In this document: piece by piece, positions 58,430 through 64,000 of the stretch | How the letters are laid out: every line of letters starts with the position of its first letter | How positions within the stretch are numbered: the first letter of the stretch is position 1 | DNA from: Spisula solida | Taxonomy: Eukaryota > Mollusca > Bivalvia > Venerida > Mactridae | Assembly (NCBI GenBank): GCA_947247005.1 | Contig: OX365950.1 | Span: 14,210,720-14,274,719 of the forward strand | Direction of reading: 5' to 3' | DNA length: 64,000 nucleotides | The notes under the pieces: generated by a model | Database searches by the model: none | What the model was told of the DNA's origin: nothing | The model's input: only the letters and a program-made list of their open reading frames with translations | Made by a program: the position numbers and the translations under genes

Positions 58430-60150
58430 TATATATTTATTAAATATGACAGTTTAATGTTTAATGGTTTTATTAAATATGTGAATGATTATAGCTTTTT
58501 AAACTTTACCATAAATTCAAAGATAAAACACTTCGTTGTAAATATCAATGACATTTCATGGTCTTTTATGAAATCCAAAATGTTTTTACGCAGTGACACA
58601 AAGTGCATCGGAAAGTTGTATTCAACATTATAGTGACTTATGATATAACTTACAATTCCAATAGTAGTATAAGTATTCAGCGTTATACGAATATACCACA
58701 TGCCACGATGAAGCTGAAACTAAAGCAGTGATTTTTCTTGAACAAAATTAAACAGCCTGTGCCTTTAAAATTGGGAAATTTAGCGCAATTGATGAATTAT
58801 TAAAAAAGATTGTTTAGGTTAAAATTGTTAATAAATTGCTATCTTATACTGATAATACTCTAGTCATATGTTACAACGACTTTTGGAGGTTTGAAAATCC
58901 ACTGTTTTGACTTTAAAACAGGTATACTGTAGTTGCTTTAAAACCAGCGAGCACAAAAGGGGGAAATCATGCATACTTTTTGGGAAAAATGAAGGTTATT
59001 TTGCTAGGAGAAGGGGCCTGTATTCGGCCCCAAAAATAGCCCAAAAAATCACTGTGAATAAGTTATGGATTCTATATTTACATTGTTGCGCCTACATTTG
59101 TTTGTTACATCGGTAGTGTTAGGTACCCATAGAGCTAAAAAAAGCAATGTCAGACTGTGTGGTATACTGCCCAGAGCATGGAATAGCTGTTCTTGACAGT
59201 GTTATGTGCACCAAGAATAAATGTGTTAATCATTGTTATGTGCCATATAGAGTCATGCATGGCTTGGTCTTGTAGTTATCCCATAGTATTATCGTAGAAA
59301 TTGTCTATTCATGCCTATATTTACTTAGTCTTTAGATAAACTTTAGTTTTTGAATGAGAAGAATACAATAACGTGAAAATGCATGTTTCAAGGGTAAACA
59401 TCACACATGTCATTGACCATTCTTTAGTTCGTGTGCAGTCAAGTTAATTGTCTGTACTATGATAGCATATTTTATAACAGTATGTTGTAAGTAAATATGT
59501 TCATCCCAAGTATTTAGGGTAGTTTTTATAACTATACAGGTGGACAACATTATCAAAGGTAGACAAACCCCTCCGCTCGGCCACATGTGTGGCAGACAAA
59601 CTTTTAGCTCATTAATTTATTTTTTTAAATGCGCATGTTTTCCAGTTTCCCAAATAAACTGTTACTTTATGTTATATAAGTAGCAGGAACTGTCTGTCGT
59701 AATACAAAAATGTACAACGTTTCGTTTGGTATATAAACCAATTAAAACTAATTACATTCGCAAATGTATCGAACAAACACATGCAACAATCGCAGACTTT
59801 CATTAAACTCATCGCTGTATATCGTTTTTAAAGATATTTCTTGTTATTCCATGTTTGTGTACCCAAACGATATAAAATCGATTGTTTGTATTTTGCGCTT
59901 AGGAGGACGGATGCGGAACACGCGCACGGTGTTCCTTTTTGGACATGTATTCGTATATTATTGCGAGACAGTTTCGCTTACCTATTACGATTGTATACAT
60001 GCATCTGTTATCGATTCAGCTCAAGTTTAAAGTAAACATTAATCTAGATAACGTTCATGAAGTATGCACTAAATTTTGTACGAGATACTTCAAGTACCAG
60101 CGGATGACATTGAACATCAACAAACAGTTGTGTCAGGTCAAAGTATTTTA
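58430..60150. other. AT-rich intergenic DNA, no gene seen
   Basis: Open frames of 60-90 codons on both strands, none with a recognisable domain or splice context. Confidence 0.5.
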
Positions 60151-60164
60151 AATATTGTGTTTGC

Positions 60165-60400
60165 GTTCGACTGAGTCATTCGTAGCGCGTAGACATTCTG
60201 TTCTATCTCTGCCTAATTGGCTAATGGTCTCTGGCCTCGAGGGAAGGACAGACAACAGTTGAACTTGTGCGATACAAGCTCTTTCAAATAGACTCATTGG
60301 TTCCTTATAACGTTCCCGGGGTATATTCCAACAAATTTCTAATGCCCTGCCGAGATTCGAACCAGGGTAGTCGAGAGCGCTAACCACAGTTTCGGCAATG
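60165..60400 (-). mobile_element. tRNA-derived SINE, second family
   Basis: On the minus strand the A box GTGGTTAGCGCTC (60374-60386) is followed by B box GGTTCGAATCT (60353-60363) and a body distinct from family S1 (GGGCATTAGAAATTTG..., CCAGAGACCATTAGCC). The open frame at 60148-60474 lies over it and is not a gene. Confidence 0.65.
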
Positions 60401-60479
60401 GTTTCGCCCAAAATTATACAGTGCTTCTTTGTAAACCACGGCCACCCTTCAACACTTCCAACTTCCAAAATCATTTATT

Positions 60480-61173
60480 CTACATTTTTATGTTTGCTCG
60501 ATATTTTCGGCCATTAGCGAGATTGATTTCCGTGTTCTAATCCCTGAAGAACGTCATATTTTTCACTAAAATATGTCTCCATCAATAAGCCACAGCGCAT
60601 GTGTAAATAGACATTGCCTCTTCGTGAAGCATGTGCACGTGAACGACTTGTGGTGCTTACCATGGAAGGTGAATGTATGGTACGGACAAAAAGACAATTC
60701 CACGTTTTATTGAAGGACATCCCTTATAAAACGTAATCGTACATTCGGTCGTTATACACGATTTGTTCGCGCAAATTGTCCCCGTGCAGTACAATGTAGA
60801 GGCACGTTAACCTAGTGTTATTTGGGTTTGTATATATTGTGGGTGGAGCCAACACTAAGTCGGTTCGAGTTCAAGAAACGTTTTCTTCATGGATTTATAA
60901 CCACAGTCATTGCGTTCCTTAAGGTTAAACTACTTGAAAAAACTATAACCTATACGTATATAAGTTTACACAATACAAGTTTATTTGTATTATCTAAATC
61001 ATACTACTTTTTATTTGGCTCGCTATAGTTTATTTTAATGTTTGTACATACATTTTGTACATCGTGAAAATGATTTGGTCAGTGCATATGATTTATCCTG
61101 ATTTGTATTGTCACCCTGAGTTATGTGTAATTTAAGAGACCAATCACTTCTAACCTACACTTGTATTTTACAG
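60480..61173. other. Upstream flank or intron of the HSPA12-like gene
   Basis: The first coding exon with the start codon is not recognised here. Frames at 60514-60720 and 60822-61028 have no domain. Confidence 0.4.
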
Positions 61174-61309
61174 GTTGTGCTTGTGGCAGCTATAGATTTT
61201 GGAACTACGTACTCAGGGTGGGCATTTTCCTTTCCGCACGAATTTGCTATCAATCCTACCAAATGCTCAACCAAATCATGGAGTGGTGGCCAGCTAGTGT
61301 CAACTAAAG
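61174..61309 (+). CDS. HSPA12-like gene, phosphate-1 exon
   Basis: The acceptor is TTTTACAG and the donor AAAG|GTAATT. It codes 45 residues plus one base. D-F-G-T-T-Y-S-G is the nucleotide-binding loop. Confidence 0.9.
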
Positions 61310-63823
61310 GTAATTGGTATCTGTCTGATAACGAAAGCCGGTGTTCACTTTTTACAATTCCGCTTTATAATAATTATAGCAAAGTTTGTTTTTAAGCACT
61401 TCGGCAGTTCACCAGTTCGGAACTTTGGATCTTGGACAGTTCGTCACTTACACAGTTGGTAACTTGGACAGTTCGACTGTTCAGAAACTTTGTCAGTTCA
61501 ATACTTCCAAAATGTTCCTAAAATGGCATTGGTAAACTACCATACCATTCAGGTGTGTTAGTTCCTAACCACCCCAGTTTCGAAGAACTGTCGAAGTCTG
61601 TGTCTAAACTGAACTTTGCTGTAGATAATAGAGAGATCTTGGAAAATGGTGAACTCTGGGTTTCGATAGTCTGAGTTGTGCGTCAGGTTACTCGTGTACG
61701 CAATGTAGTATGGTTAGAAGATGAATAACGGAAACATGTTTTTAAACCAGATAAAACGAACAAAGTATGTTCACTACTTATCTTAGCGATCAGTATTACG
61801 TTGTAGATCTATTTACAGTTCGAACCAATATCAAATGAACCATTTGGCTTTCTGTGCAGTTTGTGTTTGCGGTTTTGGTTGAATGCCTTCCCTATCCGAA
61901 TTTTAACACGTAATGTTCACTTAGTGAATCGTTTAATCACATGCACAGCTATATCATCCTTATTTCGATTCTAACGTCTCAAGTGCCCTGCATGTACAAC
62001 ACAACAAGACCCGGTTGATGTCGAACCACATTCTTTCCTAGTCTCGTTTCGTCATTTGGTTAAGTAGATGTCGCCAAACGTGACGTGATTAATTAACTGT
62101 GTTTTAACGTTAATTGAAGCTCGCCTTTTGTTTTATCTATGTGTACATAGGTAAAGCTGATGAGTGTGTTAGAATCTACGATAAAACACATAGCCAAGTA
62201 CAAAGTCATGTTAATTATTCCTTAAATGATATACACAATCGCATAATTATTCATTTTTTTCTTAAATAAAATTAATTCTATTTTCAGGACCAACTTGCAT
62301 TCTTATAAAACCTGACGGTAAGACCATACATAGCTTTGGTTATGATGCAGAAAATAAGTATGACGAATTAGTCGAAGATGAAGAACATGCAAGCTGGTAT
62401 TACTTTCGTCGATTTAAAATGAAGCTCTTCAGTCCACAGGTAATAAACGTTCTCAATGTATATAATCTAACACTCATATGTACAGTACATTTGTAATTGA
62501 CACCCCAATGATACCTCAATAGTTTTTTCATTCAATGCCCCGAACACCTACGCCATATTCATTTGTTTACGACTTTCCTTCTAAAAGCCTAATTACGCTA
62601 GGTGCTTCTTGGTGACTTTTTGACGCACCAATACCATATTATATTAAACTCTTGATAAACCACGATATATAACTGGTCCAACAAAGGCAATTTTTGATTA
62701 CTATTGTCGTGTACGTGATCACTCCAGCGACTGTATGTACTATCCAGTGCCATTTTCAAAATAAGCCTGAGTATGTATCTAGAAAGACGTTGCACTAAAA
62801 CACAATTTATGTTATAATAGGGGGTACAAAGAGCATTTATGTTGGAAGGAGAAAGCGGCAACCAACTGGCAGCAAAAACGGTGTTTTCCCTGTCCATCAA
62901 GTACCTGAAGGATGATTTGACTGCAGTATCAGATGGTAGAATTATGGATGGTTTTAAAGCATCTGATATCACCTGGGTATTGACAGTACCGGCTATATGG
63001 AACGATGCTGCAAAACAGTTCATGAGGGAAGCGGCACAAGATGTAAGTATTTTCCTATGGTGCCAAAAGATAATTATAGAAAATTGAAAAGGAAAGACAG
63101 CCCTCAACGTAACCAGCCGAGCTCAGAAACCATAAAAGACATCACATATCCCAATTACACGGCACAATGCCCAACACATAGCTGGACGAGAAAACAAAAT
63201 TCAGCGCTAATCCCAGGTACAAAAAGCTGAATGATCTAGTTTTAGCTGTAAAAAACAATTCTGTCATTGTAGCAGGGCACCAGACAATCTGCGTTCTGTC
63301 GTTGTCGTGCAACAAAAAGAAAAAAGCGGCAAGAGCAAATGACGTTCTGTCGTTGGTATGCAGGCGTCAGAGTGGTAACATGTTGTCATTCTGACATCCT
63401 TGCCAAAACTACAAAACGACAGAACGAGGCCATCGCGCATTACTGATTCATGGGCAGCATTTAATACAACGACATAATGGTACTACATTAATCAAAATAT
63501 TCGTCCTATAGTACAATAACAAAAGTAAATGTTATGACAAATGACATCGAATACGTGTTGAACAGACATTTTATTCATAACTTTAAAGATAAGTTAAGTA
63601 CATAAAGTATTTTTTTACATGTTAATAACACATGATGCTAGATTTGTATGTTTTCATTCGTCCCTCCAGGCCGGTATTCCCGGTGATAAACTTACAATCG
63701 CTCTTGAACCAGAAGCTGCAAGTTTATATTGTCGCCATCTTCCAGTGGAACAATGTGGTAAAGGAGAAATTTCATTGGCATCACTTGCACCTGGGAAACG
63801 ATATATTATCCTAGACGCCGGGG
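61174..63823 (+). CDS. HSPA12-like (HSP70 family) gene, four exons, incomplete
   Basis: Divergent HSP70 ATPase of the HSPA12 family, which is strongly expanded in bivalves; cytosolic. Exons: 61174-61309 (AAIDFGTTYSG, phosphate-1 motif), 62288-62439 (ILIKPDGKT ... WYYFRRFKMKLF), 62821-63042 (KTVFSLSIKYLKDD ... DITWVLTVPAIWNDAAKQFM), 63670-63823 (GIPGDKLTIALEPEAASLYC ... YIILDAGG, phosphate-2 motif begins). Phases 1, 0, 0, 1 join without a break. The exon with the initiator ATG lies upstream, and the rest of the ATPase and C-terminal part lies beyond the right edge. The glycine-rich phosphate-2 motif is cut at its GGG by the last intron. No disabling mutation is seen. Intron 3 carries a D1 repeat and short inverted words. 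Confidence 0.9.
62288..62439 (+). CDS. HSPA12-like gene, second exon seen
   Basis: The acceptor is TATTTTCAG and the donor CACAG|GTAATA. Two bases complete the split glycine codon. YFRRFKMKLF matches the family's conserved basic-aromatic stretch. Confidence 0.88.
62821..63042 (+). CDS. HSPA12-like gene, third exon seen
   Basis: 74 full codons between ATAATAG and GAT|GTAAGT. The acceptor has a weak pyrimidine tract, but phase and similarity support it. WVLTVPAIW and AKQFMREAA are family signatures. Confidence 0.87.
63088..63265 (+). repeat. Dispersed repeat D1 in an intron of the HSPA12-like gene
   Basis: AACGTAACCAGCCGAGCTCAG, CACAATGCCCAACACAT and GCTGAATGATCTAGTTTTAG match 34213 onward. 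The copy is shortened in the middle. Confidence 0.6.
63289..63426. repeat. Short inverted words in an HSPA12-like intron
   Basis: CGTTCTGTCGTTG occurs near 63290 and 63339, and its inverse (AACGACAGAACG) near 63415. This may be the remains of a small foldback element. Confidence 0.4.
63670..63823 (+). CDS. HSPA12-like gene, fourth exon seen
   Basis: The acceptor is TCCCTCCAG and the donor GGGG|GTAGGT. ALEPEAAS and ILDAGG are the hinge-side and phosphate-2 signatures. Confidence 0.9.
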
Positions 63824-64000
63824 GTAGGTAACTCAACATCTCCGTTAATCAAAACAGTAAATGACCGTGGAGAAAACTGTTTTACAATTTGACATGTGGT
63901 TTTCAAGAGCTAACTGATTTTTATAGCATAATCGTTCTGAGTGTACTTTAAGTATGACACAAGAGGCATCGGTAAAACCAAAAGATGATACAAATCGGAC

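Noticed and set aside
60148..60474. 108-codon minus-strand frame
   Set aside because: It covers a SINE with A and B boxes on the same strand, and the composition follows the SINE.
61123..61173. Methionine start of the HSPA12-like gene at 61123
   Set aside because: A strong splice acceptor (TTTTACAG) lies at 61173 and the upstream residues do not match the family, so the true start is in an earlier exon.

Overview
The window is animal nuclear DNA, most probably from a bivalve mollusc. The genes are split by introns with GT-AG boundaries, long AT-rich stretches lie between them, and no bacterial or phage gene organisation is visible. The recognisable genes belong to families that are abundant in bivalves: two TIMP/netrin-like (NTR) inhibitors, an IgGFc-binding-domain protein and an HSPA12-type HSP70. 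Three copies of a TGACCT-rich tandem-repeat element of the bivalve 'pearl' type support the same assignment. The species cannot be named from the sequence. Most long open frames here are read-through of tandem repeats, not genes.

Layout. 0.9-1.3 kb: a small pearl-like element. 3.0-22.3 kb: a 19-kb inverted structure. Its arms are a 42/49-bp satellite (about 5.1 kb on the left, about 3.2 kb on the right) plus a GC-rich repeat block of about 1.9 kb that is almost identical in both arms. Its loop of about 7.2 kb is filled with other repeats. 22.9-25.9 kb (minus): TIMP gene A, three exons seen. 27-35 kb: MITEs and dispersed repeats, no supported gene. 35.8-38.4 kb (minus): TIMP gene B, with the same exon phases and a pearl-like element in intron 2. 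39.1-39.3 kb: a non-LTR reverse transcriptase remnant. 40.7-41.5 kb: a third pearl-like element. 41.6-43.5 kb (minus): two exons of an IgGFc-binding-domain protein. 43.8-44.2 kb: a foldback MITE. 45.6-50.1 kb: a young, mostly non-coding LTR retrotransposon. 50.7-54.8 kb: a second inverted structure with arms of a different satellite and a SINE in its loop. 57.4-58.4 kb: a 523-bp tandem duplication. 61.2-63.8 kb (plus): four exons of an HSPA12-like gene that runs off the right edge.

The main novelty candidate is the pair of inverted satellite structures. Their satellites differ in sequence, but both are built from monomers that fold into hairpins. Both arrays are inverted around a loop, both carry the outward motif GCGTGAAGTTRGCA at all four outer ends, and their loops share a related sequence of about 1 kb. 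A 17-bp form of the end motif also makes up a tandem array inside the first loop. The architecture resembles Foldback/TU-type elements (long inverted ends made of subrepeats), but no transposase is visible.

The genes have secreted or stress and immune roles: TIMPs inhibit extracellular metalloproteinases, IgGFc-binding-domain proteins are secreted or mucus-associated, and HSPA12 is a divergent HSP70 family expanded in bivalves. Nothing in the sequence shows that they act in one pathway. The TIMP pair is a tandem duplication with homologous upstream sequence.
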